A DNA stretch of 64,000 bases from Anthostomella pinea (Eukaryota; Ascomycota; Sordariomycetes; Xylariales; Xylariaceae), in the NCBI GenBank assembly GCA_963556695.1, contig CAUWAG010000003.1, positions 8,804,001-8,868,000 on the forward strand, in the 5' to 3' direction. Made by a program: the position numbers and the translations under genes. Below the pieces are notes generated by a model that worked only from the letters and a program-made list of their open reading frames with translations, searched no databases and was not told the DNA's origin. Shown here one piece after another: positions 55,811 to 64,000 of the stretch (positions are counted from its first letter, which is position 1; each line of letters starts with the position of its first letter).

Positions 55811-56104
55811 AATCCTTCTATTGGCAGTGAACAGTGAACACCAGGCTGAGGTCGAGAGGCTGGTCGTTGAGCCCAGCGTAGACATTCGCCATCCGTCCTA
55901 CATGCCTGGAAAGCAAAGGCACGTCCTGGCAACCCATCCGCCATCGTTGTTGCCTGAGTTTTGTTATTCATGGTAGATAGCCCTTCCGTTGGCAGTGGAC
56001 ATCAGGCTGACGTCGAGGCTGGTCGGCGAGCCCGTCGTGAGCCATCACCATTTGCCCTACATGTCCGGGAAGCAGAGGCACGTCATGACAATCCGTCCGT
56101 CGAG
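55811..56104. repeat. Two diverged direct repeats of about 120 bp
   Basis: Copy A (55811-55941) and copy B (55979-56104) share, in order, TTGGCAGTG, CACCAGGCTGA/CATCAGGCTGA, GTCGAG, GCTGGTCG, GAGCCC, CCTACATG, GAAGCA and GGCACGTC, with short gaps. Between them is about 40 bp. The frame HQA(E/D)VE is common to both copies, so this may be an old duplication inside a lost coding region. Confidence 0.7.
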
Positions 56105-56325
56105 GACTAAACGGAGGTCGATCATGGTTGCCTGGTCTTCGTATCTTCGGAACTTGCTTTGGAGGAGGCCAGGCGGCGATTCGATATCGTCAGTTGTGGC
56201 AACATGCTACGTATCCTGCCTCTGGTTGAGCCATGGCAGCACTCGATCGTCATGGACCAGAATCTAGGCATCAACAATGCGTCTTCGTTGTTGACGAGTC
56301 TGTCCCAATGCCTGATGCCTTTGGG

Positions 56326-56331
56326 TATAAA
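56326..56331 (+). promoter_or_regulatory. TATA box of the 56499 gene
   Basis: TATAAA in the context GGGTATAAAGGGG, 173 bp before the ATG. It is followed by a C/A-rich, ATG-poor leader (ATCATCACAACATTCC) typical of highly induced fungal secreted-protein genes. Confidence 0.6.
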
Positions 56332-56498
56332 GGGGAGTGATTTCTCACCTCGAAAACGATTATCTCTTCACTCATCATCACAACATTCCAACAGTCCAGC
56401 AGACCCAACACCAAACACCAAAAACTATCACAACATCCTTCCAACACAACGCTTCCAATCTACAACTAGGAATCAACCCAATCTCAACATCACCAAGG

Positions 56499-56820
56499 AT
56501 GCAGTTCTCCATTCTCGCCATCCTCAGCTTCGCCGCCCTGGCCACTGCCGGTACCGTCGCCCCGCGCTCCAACGACGCAGGTGTTGCCGGTGAGCGACGA
56601 CACTTTTTCCACCACTCGGGCTCCGATGTGAACCAATTCAACCCTGAGTAGGTTTACTTCCTGGAAAAACAATGGATACTTGACTAACCTGCCCGCCTGT
56701 AGTGGTTACATGTGGTTGTCATATTCGGCTTGCGTGGCTGGCTGCGTCGATGAGGACGGCCACAAGGGATCGTGCACCAAAGATGACAGCGATGATGGCG
56801 GCTGGGTGTGCAACTTGTAG
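56499..56820 (+). CDS. Small secreted protein with four cysteines (effector-like)
   Basis: Exons 56499-56647 and 56703-56820 join in frame (GA/T) to 88 residues; the 55-nt intron has GT...TAG ends. Residues 1-18 are a strong signal peptide (MQFSILAILSFAALATAG). The mature protein of about 70 residues has a His/Phe patch (RRHFFHHSG) and four Cys at 60, 64, 74 and 86, enough for two disulfides. It is acidic at the end (TKDDSDDGGW). A start context of CACCAAGGATG and a TATA box upstream support expression. Size, secretion and Cys suggest an effector or antimicrobial-type protein, but I do not recognise the family. Confidence 0.8.
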
Positions 56821-58766
56821 AGAGTCGACAATGATACCAGTGTGCATTGGATCTGTGGTGTCACCGCTACTGTGACAGGATGGGCAAGGAGGGCCTGATA
56901 GGAGGGAATTGAGGGGAGAGACATACCGACATTCGCTTAAACTTGTTGTACTACCACCATATACTATATACACGCTCCTTTTATCACAATATTGCGTCAC
57001 CATCTCTATCATAACTCGGAGCTTGAAGGCTCAATCATGACGATTTGCTTTCATGCCGCGATACTAGAGCGGCAACAATAGGTACCTGTCTCTTGCAAAG
57101 CAAACAGGAGCTATAACTTATTCTACATATAGGTATTACGCGCCGATGGTTCATCAAGAACAGTGTAAGGGCATCACGTAGGTGACGCTCCAGATTTGCA
57201 AGGCGGGGCTATACCTTACTCCCTGCTGGATTGGGGGGTCGGTCTCGGAACAATATCGCGGAAAAGGGCTGTTCGCTTACGAGATCATTCCAATATACCG
57301 AACTCACAAAAACAATGTGACTGACTACGCAAGATCGACCACGTCGAGACTTATAAGCGTATTCCCTACCAGCACGTCGATGATTACGACGAGCGCACAG
57401 GCACAGGGACTTGCTCGTGCGTGGTTCTCGTCGGAGTCGTGTATGCTGCCCCGCAAGGCGTAAGGCGTAGTAGGTAGCAGCAGGGGTAACGAAACGGGGG
57501 TGCATGGGCTCCCTGGGAAGCTCGCTCGCTCCAGGGTCGGTGCCTCCCAGGCAGAAATTCTAAACATTAGCAGGCCACACCATGATTTGCCCTTGTATTG
57601 TTGCAGTCGACTGGTCCAAAGCTGGAGGCTGTTCGTCACGAAACCACGTGGTTGATTGAGGACAACATCCGCAGGGGAGACATGCTTCGGGTTCGCTTGG
57701 GAACTGTTAGGTGCAAGCGAGTTCAGAGTATGCAGGTTGTCCAGTGCATCATCGTATTGTTGTTCTGCTCCTCGCACCTTAGTAAGCGTGCAGGTATTAT
57801 TTAGTGTCACAGAGCTTGGCTTCAGGGGTCGATTGTACGTTACTGGACAGGAGCTGGCCCAACATATATTTTTGGAGCTGAATCCCGACGGCGCGTCTCT
57901 CGGCTGTCCATGCATGCCCTTCCCACTGAGGAGTACCGGTATCCCGGATGAAGTAAGATCGAGAAATGTGACAAGCAGGGACCCAGCCTCGCCACGGCTC
58001 CTGATCGGCTAATCATTCCGCAAACGTCGATAGAGCTTACCGTACCGAAACACGAGTCGGAGGTAACCCTCGCAAGGTACTCATTCCTATGGGAGAATGC
58101 CACGACTGCATGGTCAGAAGCACATTCCAGTGATTCCGAGGGGCCGACGGCTGCAGCAGGGTCGTCCTTGAGGGAGCCACACATGTCCGGGTTGCCGGGT
58201 CATCACCTACGCCATAGAGGCACTTGGGCCGATATATCCGAGACATTTCCTGAAGAATGAACCTTCAACATGGCGCTGATTCTAGCCGAGAGTTCGGGCA
58301 GAGCCATGGCAGACAGTTCATCGAACTGGAGGCGACATGAGGGCCAAGACCCTCGTGGTTTGGACGGTACCTTACCTTCCGTCAAGTAGGAATCTGATCA
58401 TTGGTTGAGCAGAAGTTGAAGGCGCGCGTCACTGGTTGTAATCGCGCGGCTAATGGAATGTAGGTAGGTATGGTGGCGTCTGTCAATCTGACAAGCGGGC
58501 GGGAAAGCTGCAGATGGGCGCCAAACAACTGGGAAAGGAAGCTCACCACCAGCATTTGGGGGTGATGTTTCTTGTTTCAGGTGCTTGAACCCCCTGAAGC
58601 TCCTGTGAGCTGAGAACCAGTCAAACCCTGGCAGACAGGGGTCTTAATCCATCGCAGTCTAAGAATCACCCCGCCCGCCGCCCGCATGTTTCCCCTGAAT
58701 ATCTTTCTGGGGGCGGGTTCGCTGGGGCGGCAGGGCGGGCGAGCTGCGGGGATGGGGCTGTCTGCC
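56821..58766. other. Intergenic region, no supported gene
   Basis: Long overlapping frames at 57325-57915 (minus) and 57656-58012 (plus) conflict and show no domain. No repeats are visible until the inverted repeats at 58767. Confidence 0.4.
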
Positions 58767-58945
58767 TACCGAATGCTTTGAGTATTGTCAATTATTGGCA
58801 GAACCATTTTACTGACTGATATCGTGATCTAATTTGTTTTCCCGCATTGATTTGCCGGTGATCAATCTGGGGGAGCCAACAGGTGAGCAGAGATTGCAAG
58901 AAAAGTGGTTCTGCCAATAATCGACAATACCCAAAGCATTCGGTA
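58767..58945. mobile_element. 179-bp MITE with about 44-bp inverted repeats and TA target sites
   Basis: The left end TACCGAATGCTTTGAGTATT (58767 on) and the right end AATACCCAAAGCATTCGGTA (to 58945) are inverted copies over about 44 bp with a few transitions, continuing through ATTATTGGCAGAACCA. Both ends are TA. The interior of about 90 bp is non-coding. Confidence 0.88.
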
Positions 58946-59806
58946 TCCTAACCATCATTACCAGTATCTCACTACCACAAGCAAACCTCGTCGCCAATTC
59001 AGACCATCCAGCGCAAATAGGTAAGTCGACTACGTGGATACGAGGATATGACGCGCCAGCGATGGTCTGCTAGGTGAGGTCAAATGACCTTGCTACTGTC
59101 ACTGTTACCCTGTGCCCCCAACTCGGTGCTTCTCCAGATCTGTGTTGCTGAGAAACGAGACCACCAACCAACCAGATCATCACCGGCATGCGGCCGTGGC
59201 TCCCCGTCGACAGCTTTGGCAGGTGAATGAGATGCTCTTCTCTCAAGTTCCTGGATGGTGCATGATGTAACGTAGGGTTTTGTACGTCGGCTGCGTCTTC
59301 TTTGTCCGCCGGATGCCATCATTCGTGTGCATTGTCAATAGAACCAGACAGATTGACCTACCACCGTCCCTCCTTCAAGTTTCTTCAAGCTTCGTTCCAA
59401 GCCGCCTGAGGTATCCTAACATTCAAAGCAGGTATCACATTGTCTCCTCGCCATCAATTGAGGTATTCCCATTCATTCTTCCCATTCATTCCGCGGACAG
59501 CTATTGGTGACCGATGCCCATTGTCTGTTCTCTGCCTAGCGTCATTGGTCATTCGCTGATCAGTCACACCAATCCTCCAAGACTACATAAAACTCTTCCT
59601 TCGCTTCCTCTTCGTTGCTTTCCAGTTCAGGATTGCACCTACACCTGCTCCGCCCTACTATTCCTTTCTGATTTCTGGAGAGCGTTTCCCTTCACCTACC
59701 GACGCTTTTATTGACCATCCCTACGGTTCTTTTCCCGAGATCGCTGTGCGATCGATTCCCCTTCGTTGACCCGGTGCACCCGCAACCACCGTACCATCAC
59801 GCAATC
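58946..59806. promoter_or_regulatory. Promoter region of the GH76 gene
   Basis: The last 450 bases are pyrimidine-rich (CTTCCTCTTCGTTGC and similar), as in many fungal promoters and leaders. A CATAAAAC sequence near 59585 could act as a TATA element. The MITE end lies about 860 bp from the start codon. Confidence 0.35.
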
Positions 59807-61294
59807 ATGATTTATAAATCTGTTCACGCTGCGGCGCTGGCAGCCGCCTTCACAGCGCCCAAGGATCTCGACATCAATGATCCAGGTGAGCAACTCGAAA
59901 ACTCGCGTCATGTTATACTTTCCTAGTCTAACTCATGCACACAGTCTCTATCAGGAGTGTTGCCAGCACACTCGCCTATGGCACTATGGCTTATTATTCT
60001 GGAAACGTCACAGACACGCCCGAGGTATGGATCTTGACTGCGGTACATATTTTGCGAAGCTGACTGACCGATTGCTTTCCAGACCATAGCTATCTTCCCC
60101 AAACCGCATTATTGGTGGCAAGCTGGAGCTGCTTGGGGTGCCATGCTTGATTACTCGCATTACACTGGTGACCCCAGCTACGACGATGTAATCACCGAGG
60201 CGCTACTCTCACAGGTCGGGCCTGCGTTTGACTTCATGGTGCCGCAACACCAGGGTGACGAAGGCAATGACGACCAGGCCTTTTGGTCTTTCGCCATCCT
60301 AGATGCCGCAGAGCGCAACTTTCCCCAGCCAGATGATTCAATCCCTCCGTGGCTGGATGTCGCTACCAACATCTGGAATTCCATGGTAGTGAGATGGAAC
60401 GACACAGCCTGTGGAGGTGGACTCCCGTGGCAGATCTTCGAGTCTAATACGAACGGCATGGACTACAAGAACTCCGTATCGAATGGCGGTTTCTTCCAGA
60501 TGTCAGCACGTCTCGCCCGAGCCACTGGAAACGATACATACGTGCAATGGGCGCAGAAAGTCTATGACTGGTCCGAGTCTGTCGGGTTTATCGACCAGAA
60601 CTTCAACGTTTTCGATGGTGCATCTTCTAAGGAGAACTGCTCCAAGATCAACGGAGTTTCATTCTCCTATTCGCAAGGTATCTACATGTACGGCGCCGCG
60701 GTGCTCTACAACCACACCAACGGCGACAAGACTTGGGGCGACCGGACGACCGGTCTTCTGAAGGCTGCCAATTCGTACTTCAACCCCTTCCCAAATGCGA
60801 CGAACATCATGTATGAGCATGCTTGCGAGCAGGTCAATACTTGCAACACGGACATGTTGTCCTTCAAAGGCTACCTCTCTCGTTTCATGTGGGCAACGAC
60901 AAGGATGATGCCCTCGACGCTTCCCGACGTGCAGACGCTGCTTAACGCATCTGCTATCGCAGCCGGAAAGGCCTGCTCAGGCGGAGATAATGGTACAGTC
61001 TGTGGAGAGAAGTGGTACACTGGAGGATATGATGGCAATCCGGGGCTAGGTCAGCAGATGACGGCTCTCGAGACTGTCCAGGGCCTTCTGGTCACAGAGG
61101 CTTTGCCGCCATTCCGCGCGGACCAAATCAAGCACGTGGGCGGAACAGAAAACGGGACGGCTTCAACGGCCACCCCTACTGCTTCGCCAGTACCTACCAA
61201 GCGATCGATATCCGCGGGCAACATCCTCCTTGCAGACTGGCGCTTGAATATCGGAGGCTTGTATCTGATAGTCCCGCTCTTCGGCTTCGCATAG
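59807..61294 (+). CDS. GH76 alpha-1,6-mannosidase, DFG5/DCW1 type, GPI-anchored
   Basis: Cell-surface enzyme proposed to crosslink GPI-proteins and mannan to the fungal wall. Exons 59807-59885, 59945-60024 and 60083-61294 join in frame to 456 residues. The N-terminal hydrophobic stretch is short (SVHAAALAAAFTA) and acts as signal peptide. The mature start DLDINDPVSIRSVASTLAYG and FPKPHYWWQAGAAWG are family signatures. The catalytic Asp pair is in GNDDQAFW, residues 116-117. The rest keeps GLPWQIF, YKNSVSNGGFF, YSQGIYMYGA, LSRFMW and TALETVQGLL. Many N-glycosylation sites are present. A Thr/Pro stalk precedes a C-terminal hydrophobic GPI signal (GGLYLIVPLFGFA). Length and motifs fit an active enzyme. 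Confidence 0.95.
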
Positions 61295-61866
61295 TATGCC
61301 GCGCATCAGAATGGGAGAGCATGGGTTCGGCGTTGGGGTTTTGCCATTTCTGATCGCTTCAATGAGCAGGCGCCGGCACAGCATTGGGATGAGCGTGGAC
61401 GTTCGGTTCCTATGACAGACCTTGGACAGCATACTACGGAATACCTAGAATATACACTAAATGTAATACGATTCACATAACTCGACTTTGAAACGATTGA
61501 TGCCATGCTCATGCTGCTGACGATCAACGCCATGCGCTTGACTTTTGACTTGAACCACTAGAGTGGTGCCCACTCTCCGCAATATAAGAGGTATGTACCT
61601 CAGCAGTACAGCACCCCCACCTTATGCGCCAATTGAGATTTTCCTAGCAGCTCCTCCGATCGGATGCCCCCAAGCGGCACGGCCATGGCTCCACGATAGC
61701 GATACGACTGTGACTCAGTACACGAAGTCCCTGTTCATTGACCATCTCCTATAATAGGAGTCATACCTTCGGTTGTATTTAATACCATTATATTCTGATA
61801 CCCGGTGGTTCATTACGAGGTGATTGAGGTTCCAAAGACGTTGGCGTCTTCAGTGAATCACCAACC
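61295..61866. other. Intergenic region between GH76 and his5
   Basis: It holds the 3' UTR of the mannosidase gene and the his5 promoter, including the TGACTCA site at 61711. A near-palindrome CTCCTATAATAGGAG lies at 61746-61760. No other gene is seen. Confidence 0.5.
61711..61717 (+). promoter_or_regulatory. Gcn4/CPC1-type site (TGACTCA) upstream of his5
   Basis: The perfect consensus for the bZIP regulator of general amino-acid control (Gcn4 in yeast, CPC1/CpcA in filamentous fungi), 150 bp before the start of a histidine-biosynthesis gene. Context and distance make a functional site likely. Confidence 0.65.
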
Positions 61867-63190
61867 ATGTCTCCGTTCAACCTCGAAACCTGTGCCCGGC
61901 CCAACATCCTGGCGCTGGAGCCGTACCGCTGCGCTCGGGAGTAAATCTCTACACCTTCCATCATGATCAGATCCTGACATGTGTTATAGTGACTACAAGG
62001 ACGACGGGACCAATATCCTCCTGGATGCCAATGAGAACGCCTACGGGCCTGCATTAACGGCCTCTGCCGCATCGGCTGCGAAGTCGGGGTCCGGCCCCGA
62101 GATCGACTTCCTGGGCCTCCACAGATACCCCGATCCTCACCAGCGGGATCTGAAGCAGCTCCTGTGCAATCTGCGGAATACCCACCACCACACAGACAAG
62201 GTCACCACGCCGGACAACCTGTTTGTTGGTGTTGGCAGTGACGAGGCTATCGATGCCCTGATACGGTGCTTCTGCGTGCCGGCACAAGACCGCATTCTGG
62301 TCTGTCCACCTACCTACGGCATGTACTCGGTATCGGCACAGGTGAACGACGTGAGCCTGGTCAAGGTGCCGCTACTGCCAGCACCCACCTTCGGCCTAGA
62401 CGTCCCCAAAGTCAGCGAGGCGCTCTCGGACGAGCAGAACCACATCAAGCTCGTCTACCTGTGCTCGCCCGGCAACCCGACGGGCTCGCTGATCGCCAAG
62501 GACGACGTCCGCCAGGTCCTCGAGCACGCGTCCTGGAACGGCATCGTCGTCGTCGACGAGGCCTACATCGACTTCTCGCCCGACGGCGCCTCGCTCGCCG
62601 AGTGGGTGAGCGAGTGGCCCAACCTCGTCGTCATGCAGACGCTGTCCAAGGCCTTCGGCCTGGCCGGCATCCGCCTGGGCGCCGCCTTTTCGCCAGTGCC
62701 CGTGGCGCGCCTGCTCAACAGCCTCAAGGCGCCCTACAACATCTCGAGCCCTACGAGCGCGCTCGCGTCGCACGCCGTGTCCACCGACGGGCTGGCGACC
62801 ATGCGCGCCAACATGCGGAAGCTCGTCGCGCAGCGCGAGCGCCTCATCGCGGAGCTGCCGCGCGTCCGCGGCGTCGGCCGCCTGCGCGGAGGCGTCGAGA
62901 GCAACTTCCTGCTGTACGAGATGCTGAACGGGGACGGCAAGCCCGACAACGCGACCGCGCTGAAGGTGTACGAGATGCTGGCGGAGAGCAGGGGTGTGGT
63001 CGTAAGGTTCAGGGGCAAGGAACACGGGTGTCTGGGTTGCCTGCGGATCACGGTCGGTACCGAGTGCGAGGTCACGCGGTTCTTGGAGGCGCTGGGAAGT
63101 GCGCTGGCCGAGGTCAACGGGCATGCGGTTGCTGACGTGCCGGCGGATGAGGAGAAGAGGGAGGATGAGGCTAGTGGGGTTGTTGCGTAG
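61867..63190 (+). CDS. his5: Histidinol-phosphate aminotransferase
   Basis: PLP enzyme that converts imidazole-acetol phosphate and glutamate to histidinol phosphate, the seventh step of histidine synthesis. Exons 61867-61940 and 61990-63190 join in frame (GA/T) to 424 residues. The start LETCARPNILALEPYRCARDD is that of fungal orthologues. Fold-type I motifs appear in order: LLDANENAYGP, VGVGSDEAIDAL, CPPTYGMYSV, LCSPGNPTGS, VVDEAYIDFS, and TLSKAFGLAGIRLG with the PLP-binding Lys near residue 245. An Arg-containing CLRITVGT closes the active site. From about 62400 on, third positions are almost all G or C, which creates long spurious frames on the other strand. Confidence 0.96.
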
Positions 63191-63676
63191 GTAGATGGGT
63201 GTAAGATGAGATGGAGCGGTTGGACGGGGATTGGGATAGACAGAGCATGTGGCGCTGAATTAAAAGGCGAATACATTTGAACTTGCGAAAAGATCACGGC
63301 CTCCTTGGTGGTGTTTTCTGTTTCCGTTACAGCGTCGCCCCTGATTTGTAGACACCATATGTCTGGGTGAGCTATAGACAGATACGCAAATAATACGGTA
63401 TATGTGCATATCTCGTCACCCCATCGCCGCCCATCGGAGTCAACAAGGCCAAACTTTTTTCTCTGGCTGCCCCACAAGTCTCGCTATGAGCTCAAGCAGC
63501 GATCGGAGAAAGGCTGCACAATTCTTACTTCACTTTCACGAGGCAGCAATAAGAAGCATGATAATACTTTTGATATTCATTTGACTCTTGCCAACTCCCT
63601 GGATATTCAAGATTTTAACGCAACACATAACACAAATACAAGGCCGTATTCCACCTAGTCTGACGCGCCGTGAGAG
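63191..63676. other. Intergenic region between his5 and the CNS1 homologue
   Basis: It holds the his5 3' UTR and the promoter of the next plus-strand gene. The last 60 bases before the ATG are A/C-rich leader (CAACACATAACACAAATAC). No other gene is seen. Confidence 0.5.
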
Positions 63677-63831
63677 ATGATGCGCATCGAAGAGATCAGC
63701 GACGAGGTCGCAGAGCGCCTCAGGCTCGAACAGTCACAATCTCAGGCACAACCCGAAGCACCCTCACCACAACCATCACAAGCATCCCAACCGCCTACAA
63801 GCTCAAAACCAGCAGCGGCAGCACCGCCATC

Positions 63832-63862
<31 letters not shown>

Positions 63863-64000
63863 CAAAATGCTCCCACAACAGCAACAGCACCAGCCGCCGT
63901 CTTCCCCGAGCTGTCGCCGGGCCGGGCCATGATGGCGGAGAAGAAGACGGTAGACGAGGTGGTAGCGGACCTGAAGAAGACGCCCTTCTTCATGACAGAA
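63677..64000 (+). CDS. cns1: Hsp90/Hsp70 co-chaperone CNS1/TTC4 homologue (N-terminal part)
   Basis: The gene runs off the window; 108 codons from ATG 63677 are visible. After a short helix (EEISDEVAERLRLEQ) comes a Gln/Pro/Ser-rich stretch and a run of ten Thr codons (ACA repeats, 63829-63858). Then follows FPELSPGRAMMAEKKTVDEV and ADLKKTPFFMTE, the conserved N-terminal block of yeast Cns1 and human TTC4 just before the TPR domain. The protein bridges Hsp90 and Hsp70 and is essential in yeast. The TPR repeats would lie beyond position 64000. The low-complexity insert is longer than in yeast. Confidence 0.8.

Larger units (their letters stand above)
54831..56498. other. Region upstream of the 56499 secreted-protein gene
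   Basis: A plus-strand frame at 55459-55812 (GTG-initiated; ends CNCTGAQPAGAPC...) has several Cys but no ATG start, signal or family. Two diverged direct repeats at 55811-56104 are entered separately. The last 170 bases form the promoter and leader of the following gene. Confidence 0.4.

Noticed and set aside
62266..63477. Long open frames overlapping his5 on both strands (289, 242 and 247 codons)
   Set aside because: They are produced by the G/C-rich third positions of his5; they read as Arg/Ala-rich or Val/Asp-rich strings with no domain.

Overview
This window looks like nuclear DNA of a filamentous ascomycete (Pezizomycotina, probably a Sordariomycete). The pointers are a CreA-type carbon repressor, a Rad55-like Rad51 paralogue with short GT-AG introns, a DFG5/DCW1-type GH76 mannosidase, GC-rich codon use, an intron-bearing tRNA-Leu(CAA), and fungal transposon types (a Tad-like LINE relic, a Fot1/pogo DD35D element and TA-flanked MITEs). 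The class-level call is an inference. Genes are sparse, about one per 5 kb, and widely spaced over the first 30 kb.

Layout. 1-780 holds the decayed 3' part of a LINE. 781-10999 is a long stretch with no gene I can support. creA (minus) lies at 11000-12259 behind a long leader. 12600-20439 is another gene-poor stretch, with minisatellites, AT-rich hairpins and one unresolved exon-like segment. 20440-21984 (plus) is a six-exon RecA/Rad51 paralogue. 26011-29496 (minus) is a large DUF676/ROG1-type lipase, with an AT-rich island just beyond its 3' end.

30741-33297 is a transposon cluster: a 171-bp MITE and a 1.67-kb DD35D element with 77-bp inverted repeats, itself interrupted by a 247-bp solo-LTR-like insertion. 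34140-36765 (plus) is an RBR-type E3 ubiquitin ligase. 37431-38480 and 41210-41686 (both minus) are an acidic single-pass membrane protein and a cysteine-free small secreted protein. tRNA-Leu(CAA), a PPP-type phosphoesterase resembling polyphosphatase Ppn2, tRNA-Ala(AGC) and a cysteine-rich membrane protein follow. 50.5-55 kb is a graveyard: an NB-ARC (NLR) relic, a small secreted protein with a subtilase-prodomain-like end, a broken MFS sugar transporter and a 260-bp MITE.

The right end is dense and all on the plus strand: an 88-residue cysteine-containing secreted protein, another MITE, a GH76 cell-wall mannosidase, histidinol-phosphate aminotransferase (his5) with a Gcn4/CPC1-type site upstream, and the start of the Hsp90 co-chaperone CNS1/TTC4, cut off by the window edge.

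Functionally these are mostly independent housekeeping genes (carbon repression, recombination repair, ubiquitination, polyphosphate or phosphoprotein turnover, cell-wall crosslinking, histidine synthesis, chaperoning) separated by turnover-prone DNA. No biosynthetic cluster, CRISPR array or operon is present. Exon models were checked by hand for reading frame and splice sites. Transcription starts and UTR limits are not visible from the sequence.
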